Source of the DNA: Verrucomicrobia bacterium UBA4286
Lineage (GTDB): Bacteria; Verrucomicrobiota; Kiritimatiellia; RFP12; UBA1067
NCBI GenBank assembly: GCA_002395905.1
Contig: DGVK01000063.1
Coordinates: 1 to 23,513, forward strand
Direction: 5' to 3'
DNA length: 23,513 nt
The first letter of the stretch is position 1; every line of letters begins with the position of its first letter. This document shows, in pieces, positions 8,173 to 15,459 of the stretch. The notes beneath the pieces were generated by a model. The model did no database searches and was not told the origin of the DNA. It was given only the letters and a program-made list of their open reading frames with translations. Both the position numbers and the translations under genes were made by a program.

Positions 8173-9090
8173 CTACCAGACGGTGAACATGAGGCCCGGC
8201 TTGACCGCGCGGAGGAATGACTCGGGCGGCAGCGCTTCTGGCGTTATGCGCAAGTCGGCTATAGACCCCATAAATGTCTCGCGCGTGTTTGCACTTGACA
8301 CGTTCCGATACAGGTCCGCGCCTATCACGAACGGGGCAGTATCCGAATCGTTATAGTAGAAGCCGCAATACCCTTCAAGACTGTAATTCAGAATCTCTTT
8401 ATAGTCGAGATACAGTCTGCACGTCATGGTCGAACCGTCTTCTTTGCCATCAACGACCACCGCCAGGTGATGCCACTCGTCATCGGCGCAATAGGCTGGC
8501 GAACCGCTTTGATCTCTTACGGTAAAATCAAAGTTATCAGCTCCACTCACCGACCTGGTAACTCCTCGAAACAACGGCTCTACCTTTCCATCCTTATTTC
8601 TGGCAAAGCTTATCTTCCAGCCCTGCTCTTCCTGCTTGCCCCAAACTATCATCGGGAAATTGTTAGAATCATGAATATCTTTATCCTGCGGAATCTTGAA
8701 GAATGCTTCGCAGGTGAAGCTGAAAAGCCTCTTGAGCGCGGAGGCATTGCTGTTAGACATATACACGACGCCTGCGGAAGCCTGGTCCCCCGAAAACTGA
8801 AGAGCCTTCGCCGGACCGCTTATGGTCTTGCGCGAAACAGGGTCGTAAACCCCCGCTTTCGTCGGGAAGTCGTCGCCGCGCGTCGGGAACTTGGCGGTTA
8901 TATCGCCAAGCTCGTGGTCACTCCATTTGCCGATGCTCTTCAACGTCCCGTTCATCGTGCCTGGCGACGCGTTGTTCGTGATTATCGCGCCGCTGCCTTC
9001 GAAGCGGTACCACAAGAGCGGGTCTGCACCGGCGAACAGCACGGCGAACGACACGGCGGCAGCCAGATTAATGCGGCGGTTCAGCTTCAT
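8173..9090 (-). CDS. Secreted LamG/concanavalin A-like domain protein
   Basis: The 305-residue product begins with a signal peptide (MKLNRRINLAAAVSFAVLFAGA) and then PLLWYRFEGSG, the usual first strand of a LamG-like jelly-roll domain. Later strands include ALQFSGD, FTCEAFFKIP, DEWHHLAVVVDG (around 200-212) and FMGSIADLRITPEALPPESF, which closes the domain. There is no sign of a catalytic module; the domain fills the mature protein, so a carbohydrate- or surface-binding role outside the cytoplasm is likely. The start ATG is preceded by AAAGGGG eight bases upstream. It lies 34 bases after the LUD-domain gene and may share its transcript. The 22-bp repeat array follows its stop codon. Confidence 0.85.
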   Translation of the reverse strand: MKLNRRINLAAAVSFAVLFAGADPLLWYRFEGSGAIITNNASPGTMNGTLKSIGKWSDHELGDITAKFPTRGDDFPTKAGVYDPVSRKTISGPAKALQFSGDQASAGVVYMSNSNASALKRLFSFTCEAFFKIPQDKDIHDSNNFPMIVWGKQEEQGWKISFARNKDGKVEPLFRGVTRSVSGADNFDFTVRDQSGSPAYCADDEWHHLAVVVDGKEDGSTMTCRLYLDYKEILNYSLEGYCGFYYNDSDTAPFVIGADLYRNVSSANTRETFMGSIADLRITPEALPPESFLRAVKPGLMFTVW

Positions 9091-9124
9091 TTCAACGCCC
9101 CTTTCAGATTTATGGCGATGCTCT

Positions 9125-9700
9125 TCAATAGCCGAGGTCGGCGTCGACGACTATCGCAAGCGTCGATATGCCTGTAGGCCTGCGGTCGAAGACTGCCGTA
9201 ACCTTGCATATGCGGTCCGGCGAATCGCAGTCGGCGCAGACGCCTGTCACCGCGCACGGCGTCTTCTTGCCGAGACGGCGGCAGTTCGGCGGACAGGCGC
9301 ACCGCTTGATTCGCGCGATCGCGTCGTCCACGCCGCCTTCGACGATCTTGTTGCGCCCGATTACATACACCACGCGGGAGGGTCCGGCGATCGACGCCGC
9401 GACGCGGTTGCCCCGTCCGTCGATGTTTACAATCCGTCCGTCCGCCGTGAGCGCGTTCGCGCTGAGGAGGAAGAGGTCCATCACCAGCTGGTGGTCGCGA
9501 ATCTCCTTTCCTGCCGCGGCAAGACGTTCGCGCACGCCGAGAGCCTTTATCGTTTCGCTGCCGCCCCAGCCGACACTTGCGGCATGCTCCGCCTCGCGCA
9601 TGACAAGCGCGGCCGCCTCCTCGGGAGTGCGCGCGAACACGGCTTCGTAGCCGCGCCTCCTGAGGCCTTCGACGGCCCGTCTGCAAAGTTCTTCGCTCAT
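9125..9700 (-). CDS. LUD-domain (DUF162) protein, lactate-utilisation-like
   Basis: This 191-residue protein matches the single-domain LUD family, often annotated as lactate utilisation protein. Visible family features are SVGWGGSETI (around 43-52), DLFLLSANALTADGRIVN followed by a GRGNRVAA segment, the VVYVIGRNKI strand, and a cysteine-rich C-terminal stretch (CACPPNCRR, KTPCAVTGVCADC, then RICK). The cysteines could bind a metal or cluster. LutC/LutB-type relatives take part in oxidising lactate to pyruvate, but the stand-alone short form has no proven role, and no lutA or lutB partner is seen here. AAGGA lies several bases before the ATG. The gap to the preceding pseudouridine synthase is 42 bases with no clear promoter. 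Confidence 0.85.
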   Translation of the reverse strand: MSEELCRRAVEGLRRRGYEAVFARTPEEAAALVMREAEHAASVGWGGSETIKALGVRERLAAAGKEIRDHQLVMDLFLLSANALTADGRIVNIDGRGNRVAASIAGPSRVVYVIGRNKIVEGGVDDAIARIKRCACPPNCRRLGKKTPCAVTGVCADCDSPDRICKVTAVFDRRPTGISTLAIVVDADLGY

Positions 9701-9742
9701 GTTACAGTTCCTTTCATCAAGTCGTTGACACCGGGCCGCCGC

Positions 9743-10429
9743 TCATCGCGCGTAAAGTATGTCGTTCGGCGGCGCAGCCGCGAGACGCATCGCGCGCCCG
9801 GTGACAGGATGCCGAAACTCCAGCTGCACGGCGTGCAGAAGCTGGCGGCGCGGCGGCACGGCGAGACGGCGGTCCTTCGCGGCGTCGCCGTAGAGCGCGT
9901 CGCCGGCTATCGGGTGGCCGAGGTGGGCGGCGTGAACGCGTATCTGATGGGTGCGGCCCGTCTCTATCACAAACTCCACGAGGGCCAGCGGGCCGTGGCG
10001 CTCCAGCACCGTCCAGCGGGTGACGGCGCGTCTGCCGTCCGGCACGTCGACGGCCATCCTCTTCGCGTCCCAGGGCTTGCGGCCGATGGTCGTTTCAAGA
10101 GTTCCTGTCGCGGGATTTATCGCGCCGTGAAGCACGGCGAGATATGTCTTAACAACGCCGTCGTGCGACTCGAACGCGGCGCGCAGGCCCTCATACGCAC
10201 GGCGGCTCTTGGCGAAAACCATCACGCCGCTCGTGTCGATGTCGAGCCGGTGGACTACGCCCGGCCGCTCGCGGCTGCCGACGCGCGCCATCTGCGGACG
10301 GCTCGCCGCAAGAAGCCCTGCAAGCGACTCCTCCTTCTCGTGCCCGGGCGCAGAGTGGACGATCATCCCGACGGGTTTGTTCACGGCGATGATGTCGTCG
10401 TCTTCAAAGAGAATATCGACATGCCTCAT
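9743..10429 (-). CDS. RluA-family pseudouridine synthase
   Basis: The 228-residue product isomerises uridine to pseudouridine in rRNA or tRNA. The catalytic signature HRLDIDTSG is at 60-68, making Asp63 the expected nucleophile. It is preceded by the family's ILFEDDDIIAVNKPVG strand and followed by ETGRTHQIRVHAAHLGHPI and GDALYG. There is no N-terminal S4 RNA-binding domain, as in RluA/RluC-like short members. Its ATG overlaps the birA stop (ATGA, four bases), indicating translational coupling. The target position cannot be told from sequence. A second, different RluA-type synthase lies about 2.4 kb upstream in the same gene string. Confidence 0.92.
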   Translation of the reverse strand: MRHVDILFEDDDIIAVNKPVGMIVHSAPGHEKEESLAGLLAASRPQMARVGSRERPGVVHRLDIDTSGVMVFAKSRRAYEGLRAAFESHDGVVKTYLAVLHGAINPATGTLETTIGRKPWDAKRMAVDVPDGRRAVTRWTVLERHGPLALVEFVIETGRTHQIRVHAAHLGHPIAGDALYGDAAKDRRLAVPPRRQLLHAVQLEFRHPVTGRAMRLAAAPPNDILYAR

Positions 10430-11133
10430 GCGCCGGCCTCCACATGGGCTTCGCCGGCGTAGACGCGCGTTCCGCCGATGTCGAGCGTTCCGTCAGGCGA
10501 GATTCCGCCGCATATCCCCTTGAGCGGCGCAGGATCGCTGTCGGTCTGCCGGACGCTCACGACGCGCCCTTTGAGCCAGTCGAAAGGCGCGAACTCGCCG
10601 TGCAGCGCGGCGAAGCCGCCGGAGAGCCAGCGCTTGTGCCAGAACTCGACCGACATCACAAGCCGCTCAAGAACGTCGTCTCTGTCGAACTTATGTCCGG
10701 CGAGCGCCGCAAGCGACGTCGCGCGCGCGGCGATCTCGGCGGGGAAATCCGTCTCGTTCACATTTACGCCGACGCCCGCGATTATGTTGTCGCCGTGACG
10801 CTCGCAGAGGATTCCGGCGATCTTGCGGCCTGCGGCGAGCACGTCGTTAGGCCATTTGAGGGCGACGGTCGCAGAGCGCGGCAGAATGGCGGCAAGCGCC
10901 TTGAGCACGGCAAGACCGACGACGAGCGGCACGGTCGCGACCTCCTCGGGCGGGCGCCCCTCGCCCGGGAGCACGGCGGAGAATGTAAGGTTCGCGCCCG
11001 GCGCAGAATGCCACGTATGATCGAGACGTCCGCGGCCGGCCAGCTGCCGCTCCGCCGTGAAAACATCGCCCGAGCGACCTGCCCGGGCGTCGATGTTCGT
11101 CGAGCCTGTCACTTCGAGCCGGTGGATCGTCAT
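10426..11133 (-). CDS. birA: Biotin-[acetyl-CoA carboxylase] ligase, catalytic form without repressor domain
   Basis: This 235-residue enzyme activates biotin to biotinyl-AMP and transfers it to the biotin carboxyl carrier lysine of carboxylases. The motifs are in order: GSTN at 10-13, the biotinyl-AMP loop GRGRLDHTWHS from about 33, KWPNDVLAAGRKIAGILCE, and GVGVNVNE. A small C-terminal beta domain follows (GRVVSV to the end). The N-terminal winged helix found in bifunctional BirA repressors is missing, so it is an enzyme only. The start overlaps the dtd stop by four bases (ATGA), and its own stop overlaps the next start the same way. Confidence 0.93.
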   Translation of the reverse strand: MTIHRLEVTGSTNIDARAGRSGDVFTAERQLAGRGRLDHTWHSAPGANLTFSAVLPGEGRPPEEVATVPLVVGLAVLKALAAILPRSATVALKWPNDVLAAGRKIAGILCERHGDNIIAGVGVNVNETDFPAEIAARATSLAALAGHKFDRDDVLERLVMSVEFWHKRWLSGGFAALHGEFAPFDWLKGRVVSVRQTDSDPAPLKGICGGISPDGTLDIGGTRVYAGEAHVEAGA

Positions 11134-11573
11134 GCGAGAAGCTCCAGAGAGAACGGCCCGTCATTCAAAAGCCTCACCTTCATATCGGCTCCGAAGCGTC
11201 CGGTGCCGACGCGGTCCGGGCCGAGCCTTTCACGCAGGCGGGCGACGACACGCTCGTAGAGCGGCTCGGCGAGTTCCGGACGGGCCGCGTTCGAAAAGCC
11301 CGGGCGGCGGCCGCGGGCGGTGTCGGCGTAGAGGGTGAACTGTGAGACGACTATCACGCTGCCGCCCACGTCTTCCAGCGAGAGATTAGTCGCGCCGTTC
11401 TCATCCTCGAACATTCTGAGGACGGCGATGCGCTCGGCGATCCTGTCCGCCGCCGCCTCGGTGTCGCCGTGCGTAACGCCGAGAAGAACGAGAAGGCCCC
11501 GGCCGATTTCGGCGACGCGCCCGCCGCCGATCTCGACCGAAGCCTCGCTGACCCGCTGGAGCCAGGCCTTCAC
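11130..11573 (-). CDS. dtd: D-aminoacyl-tRNA deacylase
   Basis: The 147-residue product removes D-amino acids (and glycine from tRNA-Ala) from mischarged tRNA in the cytoplasm. The family opening QRVSEASVEI aligns well with known Dtd N-termini, and the active-site motif SQFTLYAD is present. The second motif reads NDGPFS, where the family has NxGPxT; serine replaces threonine. The start is GTG at 11573, supported by the conserved N-terminus; no ATG fits. It begins one base after the transporter's TAA stop and has only a weak ribosome binding site, so translation probably depends on the upstream gene. Confidence 0.92.
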   Translation of the reverse strand: MKAWLQRVSEASVEIGGGRVAEIGRGLLVLLGVTHGDTEAAADRIAERIAVLRMFEDENGATNLSLEDVGGSVIVVSQFTLYADTARGRRPGFSNAARPELAEPLYERVVARLRERLGPDRVGTGRFGADMKVRLLNDGPFSLELLA

Positions 11574-11574
11574 T

Positions 11575-12858
11575 TTACTTCGCCAGTTCGCCGACGTTCT
11601 TCGACGGCTTGGAGAGGACGTGCGCGTAGACGAGCACGTAGGCGAGAAGGCCTATCGTAAGCCAGTAGCTGTTGAGAATGCCGACCTTGTCGGCGATGTA
11701 GCCCTGGACCGGCAGGACGATTCCGCCGCAGACCATCGCCATGAAGATTCCCGATCCCATCGGCACATACTTCCCGAGTCCTTCTGCGGCGAGGTTGAAG
11801 ATCGCGCCCCACATTACGGAGGTGCAGAGGCCGCAAAGCGCGACAAGACCCATCGAAAGCGGGAACTCCTTGCCGAAGGCGTTGACCATCTTCACAGGCG
11901 CGAACATCGCCGCGAGAAGCAGGGCGATACCCGCGAGCGCGCAGCAGGTGACCATCACCTTGGAGGAGACCTTGCCGCCGATCGCGCCGCCGACGAGACG
12001 GCCTATCATCATGCAGAACCAGTAGGCGCCGACCACCGAGCCCGCGACCGTCGCGCCGACGTACCAGGGCTGACCCTCCTGGGTCATGTAGAGGTTGGCC
12101 ATGTTGGGAATACCGCACTCGATGATGATGTAGAAGAAGATTCCGAGCGCGCCGAAGGTGAAGTGCCTGAACTTGAGGGTCGCCACGATGTCCTTCACGA
12201 CCGAGGAACCTCCCGCGAGGCGGGCCGCCTTCTCATCGGCGGTCTCCATGTGAGGCTCGGGAATCTTGGAGAGGCCGATGATGACGAACGCCGCCGCGAA
12301 AAGGCCCATGGCGATCATGAGCGCGGGCGCGGCGTCGGCGACCTTGGCCTTGGCGACCTCGCCGCCGATGAGATAGCCGAGAAGGATCGGGGCTATCGTC
12401 GCGCCGACCGAGTTGAGCGAGCAGCCGATCTGGACGAGCTGGTTGCCCTTCTTGCCCTCGCCGCCGAGCGTGTTGAGAAGAGGATTCACTACAAGGTTCA
12501 ACAGACACATCGAGAATCCTGCGACGAAAGCGCCCGTCACATAGACCGAAAAGCTCTCGACATAGCCCGACAGGAGCTGCACTCCCACACCCGCGAAACC
12601 GATCGCGACGGCGAGAAGCGACGTGAACTTGTAGCCCTTGCGCTTCAGGATAAGGCCGCCCGGGATGCCCATGAAGAGGTAGGCGAAGAAGTTCGCCGCC
12701 GAGCCGAGCTGGGACGCCGTGTTCGACGCGCCGAACTGGTTCTTTACAATGACTCCCATGGAGCCGGCGAAGTTGGTCACGAAAGCGATCATGAAAAACA
12801 ACGCAAACATCGTCGCGATCGCCGCGATGTTGCCGCCCTGCCTGTTCTGTGAGCTCAT
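11575..12858 (-). CDS. FHS-family sugar:H+ symporter (MFS)
   Basis: The 427-residue protein has about twelve hydrophobic segments and no signal peptide. It resembles the fucose-galactose-glucose-hexuronate (FHS) branch of the major facilitator superfamily: TNFAGSMGVIVKNQFGAS in helix 1-2, ANFFAYLFMGIPGGLILKRKGYK in helices 2-3, NPLLNTLGG in helix 4-5, and GSGIFMAMVCGGIVLPVQGY late in the protein. Members import a hexose or amino sugar with protons across the inner membrane; the exact substrate cannot be read from the sequence. AGGAGG lies ten bases before the ATG, and a strong promoter (12912-12940) sits just upstream, inside the end of the preceding gene, whose TGA overlaps this ATG. Confidence 0.88.
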   Translation of the reverse strand: MSSQNRQGGNIAAIATMFALFFMIAFVTNFAGSMGVIVKNQFGASNTASQLGSAANFFAYLFMGIPGGLILKRKGYKFTSLLAVAIGFAGVGVQLLSGYVESFSVYVTGAFVAGFSMCLLNLVVNPLLNTLGGEGKKGNQLVQIGCSLNSVGATIAPILLGYLIGGEVAKAKVADAAPALMIAMGLFAAAFVIIGLSKIPEPHMETADEKAARLAGGSSVVKDIVATLKFRHFTFGALGIFFYIIIECGIPNMANLYMTQEGQPWYVGATVAGSVVGAYWFCMMIGRLVGGAIGGKVSSKVMVTCCALAGIALLLAAMFAPVKMVNAFGKEFPLSMGLVALCGLCTSVMWGAIFNLAAEGLGKYVPMGSGIFMAMVCGGIVLPVQGYIADKVGILNSYWLTIGLLAYVLVYAHVLSKPSKNVGELAK

Positions 12859-13625
12859 CTGCTACATACCTCCTTGTGTTTGATGTAATGTGTTTTTGGT
12901 GTTTGTGGTGAAGTATACAGAAAATCTCGCCCGCCGTCAATGCCCGCAGTGGAGTCGCGGGGCGGGGCGAAGTCGGCGGGAGCGGTCCAGCGAAAGGCGC
13001 GGCGCGTCGCAGGATGGACGAACTCCAGCCCGCACGAATGGAGGAAAAGCCGACGCGCCTTCGCCGCGCCGTACTTCACGTCGCCGACGACTGGATGGCC
13101 CGCTTCGGAGAAATGAACCCTTATCTGATTCTTTCGTCCCGACTTGAGCGTCACCTCCACAAGCGTCCAGCCGCGCCCGGCGCCCACGCGCCGCCACTCC
13201 GTGCGGGCGAACTTCCCCTCTTTCGGGTCGTCCACGCTCGCCACCTTCATCGTCTTCGGGTCGTCCCTCAGATACGACTCAAACGCCCCGCTCTCGTCCG
13301 GCAGCTCTCCCTCCACGCGCGCCAGATAGCGCTTGACCGTAATCGCGTTCCAGCTGTCGCGTATCCGCGCGGCAAGCTCCTCGGATTTTGCGAACATCAT
13401 CACTCCGCTCGTCTCGCGGTCCAGCCGGTGCACAAGCCACACGCGCGCGCGGCTCCTCGCCTGCCCCTTGCGCACCCAGCCGTTGAGCAGGTTCTCCGCC
13501 GTGAGCTGGCTCTCGCGCGCGGCGCGCCCCTGGACGCGCGTGTGCGTGGTAAGAAGACCCGCAGGCTTGTCGATTACGACCAGGTCGCGGTCTTCGTAGA
13601 TTATCGGAAGAGGCGGCTTTTTCAG
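12855..13625 (-). CDS. RluA-family pseudouridine synthase, probable CTG start
   Basis: The synthase signature HRLDRETSG makes Asp69 the expected nucleophile; KSGRKNQIRVHFSEAGHPVVG and FRWTAPADF follow. The first GTG in frame is 13475, but the conserved N-terminal strand of the family (PIIYEDRDLVVIDKPAGLL) lies upstream in the same open frame. No ATG, GTG or TTG precedes it. AAGGAG stands five bases before a CTG at 13625, so CTG is chosen, giving 256 residues. The start overlaps the thrC stop (CTGA). The last 30 or so residues go beyond the usual family end and are encoded by the transporter's promoter and leader. It modifies uridines in structured RNA; the site is unknown. Confidence 0.85.
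   Translation of the reverse strand: MKKPPLPIIYEDRDLVVIDKPAGLLTTHTRVQGRAARESQLTAENLLNGWVRKGQARSRARVWLVHRLDRETSGVMMFAKSEELAARIRDSWNAITVKRYLARVEGELPDESGAFESYLRDDPKTMKVASVDDPKEGKFARTEWRRVGAGRGWTLVEVTLKSGRKNQIRVHFSEAGHPVVGDVKYGAAKARRLFLHSCGLEFVHPATRRAFRWTAPADFAPPRDSTAGIDGGRDFLYTSPQTPKTHYIKHKEVCSR
12912..12940 (-). promoter_or_regulatory. Sigma-70-type promoter of the transporter-dtd-birA-rluA gene string
   Basis: On the minus strand TTGACG (12935-12940) is separated by exactly 17 bases from TATACT (12912-12917), which is also preceded by TG. Transcription would start near 12905, giving a leader of about 47 bases that carries the AGGAGG of the transporter. The whole promoter lies within the reading frame of the upstream pseudouridine synthase. 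Confidence 0.75.
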
Positions 13626-15004
13626 AAAAGCTCCTTGACGGCAGCGTCGATCGCAGGCACTTCCACGACCTTGTTCTGCACGACCGGCAGCGTCTCAAGC
13701 TCGCGGAAGCTCGGCGGCGGGTTGTCCAGAATGTCAGCGCCGAACGCGCGGCGGCACGTCTCGGGGAACTTGTAGGGCGTCGCGGTCGCCGCTATCACGC
13801 AAGGAACGCCGCCCTTCGGATATCCAAGCGCGCGGGCGACGTGCACCGCGACGGCGGTGTGCGGGTCGAGCACATACCCGCACGCCTCGCGCATGCGGCG
13901 CATCTCGGCCTCGGTCTCCTCGGGTGTCGCGACACCGCCTTCAAAGTCCGCGAAAAGCTTCGCCTTCGCGGCGTCGCGAAGTTCGTAGCGCCCCTTTTCG
14001 GCGAGGTCGGCCATGAGCCGCGCGACCTCGGTGCAGTCGCCGTCGTTGAGGAGCCACAGAAGCCGCTCGACGTTCGACGACCTGCGTATATCCATCGAAG
14101 GAGAGTTGGTGACCGTGAACCTCTCGCCCGGATCGTACACACCCGTCTTCACAAAGCGCGCCAGCACATCGTTCACGTTCGACGCGACGACGAACCGGCG
14201 AACCGGCGCGCCGAGCCTCTTAGCGTAGTAGGCCGCGAGGATGTTGCCGAAGTTGCCCGACGGCACGACTACGTCGAACTCGCCGCCGATTCTCGCCGCC
14301 GCCATTGCATAGTAGCCGATCTGCGGCACGAGGCGGCCGGTGTTGATCGAGTTGGCGCTGGAGAGCGTGACGCCGTGCGCCGCGGCCTCGGCCGCGATCG
14401 CCTTGTCGGCGAAGATGCGCTTGACCGCCGCCTGCGCGTCGTCGAAATTGCCCTTGATCGCTATCGCGTGGACGTTCGCGTCCGCCGGCGTCGTCATCTG
14501 AAGACGCTGCACGCGCGACGTGCCGACGTTCGGGAAGAACACCGCGACCTCGGTTCCGTCTACTCCGGCGAAACCCTGCATGGCGGCCGAACCTGTATCG
14601 CCGCTCGTCGCTGTGAGCACGAGAACGCGGCGCCCGCCGGCGGAGTGGCGCATGAACACGGGTAGCATGGAAAGAGCGACGTCTTTGAACGCGCCCGTCC
14701 TGCCGTGGAAGAGTTCAAGGATCTTGAACCCGTCGGCATCGACTAGCGGTATCGGGTCGCCATCGGGGAAGCGCGATATGAGGCGCGATACGGCCTCTTC
14801 GCGGACGGACTGCGGGAAGTCGCCAAAAAGCCTGGCGAGAACCTCCCTCTCCGCCCCGGCAAGCGTCGCGCAGTCTTTTGAAAAGCCCGCAGACTCTTCG
14901 CCGGACATCAACGGGACGTAAAGCCCGCCGTCGGGAGCGAGCCCCTGGAAAACGGTTTCAACGGCGCCGGCCTCGACGCCGGTCCTCGTGCTTGCGTACT
15001 TCAT
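13622..15004 (-). CDS. thrC: Threonine synthase
   Basis: The 460-residue enzyme converts O-phosphohomoserine to threonine with pyridoxal phosphate. The N-terminus MKYASTRTG and the LAPDGGLYVP segment are typical, FHGRTGAFKD places the PLP lysine at 107, and TATSGDTGSAAMQGFAG binds the phosphate end. SGNFGNILAAYYAKRLG further on is the usual cofactor-contacting loop. ATG 15004 is preferred because AGGTGA lies six bases before it and known family members begin there; a GTG nine bases upstream overlaps the previous stop (GTGA) and is an alternative. The gene directly follows a tandem ACT protein, which suggests amino-acid sensing linked to the threonine branch. Its stop overlaps the start of the next gene. 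Confidence 0.95.
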   Translation of the reverse strand: MKYASTRTGVEAGAVETVFQGLAPDGGLYVPLMSGEESAGFSKDCATLAGAEREVLARLFGDFPQSVREEAVSRLISRFPDGDPIPLVDADGFKILELFHGRTGAFKDVALSMLPVFMRHSAGGRRVLVLTATSGDTGSAAMQGFAGVDGTEVAVFFPNVGTSRVQRLQMTTPADANVHAIAIKGNFDDAQAAVKRIFADKAIAAEAAAHGVTLSSANSINTGRLVPQIGYYAMAAARIGGEFDVVVPSGNFGNILAAYYAKRLGAPVRRFVVASNVNDVLARFVKTGVYDPGERFTVTNSPSMDIRRSSNVERLLWLLNDGDCTEVARLMADLAEKGRYELRDAAKAKLFADFEGGVATPEETEAEMRRMREACGYVLDPHTAVAVHVARALGYPKGGVPCVIAATATPYKFPETCRRAFGADILDNPPPSFRELETLPVVQNKVVEVPAIDAAVKELF

Positions 15005-15009
15005 CGTTC

Positions 15010-15447
15010 TCACCTGCCTGCGTCAAGGACCTGGCTTTCGTCAAGCGTCGCCACGCCTGCGTCGGCAAGGGCGGCCTCGGCCTTGGCGTTGTCGTTGAAC
15101 CTGAATACGAGGACGGCCTTCTCGCCGCTGTGGAATGCGAAGGCGTAGCTGTACTCTATATCGACGCCGGCCTTGTCGAGAACCGCCATGACCTCGGCCA
15201 TCCCGCCCGGACGGTCCGGCACGCAGACGGCGACCACCTTGCACACGTTCACGACATGCCCCTTGTCGGTAAGCACGTTCTGCGCACGCTCGTGATCGTC
15301 GACGATCATGCGGACAATCCCGAAGTCGCTCGTGTCGGCAAGCGAAAGCGTCGCGATGTTTATGCACGCGTCCGCGAGGTCGCGGCATATCTGCGAGAGC
15401 TGCCCCGGCTTGTTCTGAAGGAAGATCGATATCTGTCTTATCTGCAT
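15010..15447 (-). CDS. Tandem ACT-domain protein
   Basis: The 145-residue product consists of two ACT domains: about 1-70 (QISIFLQNKPGQLSQICRDL, with FGIVRMIVDD) and about 72-140 (VVAVCVPDRPGGMAEVMAVL, with KAVLVFRFND). ACT pairs bind amino acids and regulate metabolic enzymes; no catalytic domain is attached. It sits between ychF and thrC with 12 bases on one side and a near-overlap on the other, so a role in sensing threonine, isoleucine or another aspartate-family amino acid is a reasonable inference. The ATG is preceded by AAGGAG with an eight-base spacer. Confidence 0.88.
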   Translation of the reverse strand: MQIRQISIFLQNKPGQLSQICRDLADACINIATLSLADTSDFGIVRMIVDDHERAQNVLTDKGHVVNVCKVVAVCVPDRPGGMAEVMAVLDKAGVDIEYSYAFAFHSGEKAVLVFRFNDNAKAEAALADAGVATLDESQVLDAGR

Positions 15448-15459
15448 GGCTGGTTCTCC

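Noticed and set aside
9087..9686. Alternative minus-strand 199-codon frame over the LUD gene
   Set aside because: It overlaps the LUD-domain gene in another frame and is arginine-rich without motifs; the LUD frame shows conserved family segments.
13014..13775. Plus-strand frame of 253 codons
   Set aside because: It is antisense to the pseudouridine synthase and thrC, with no domain or ribosome binding site of note.
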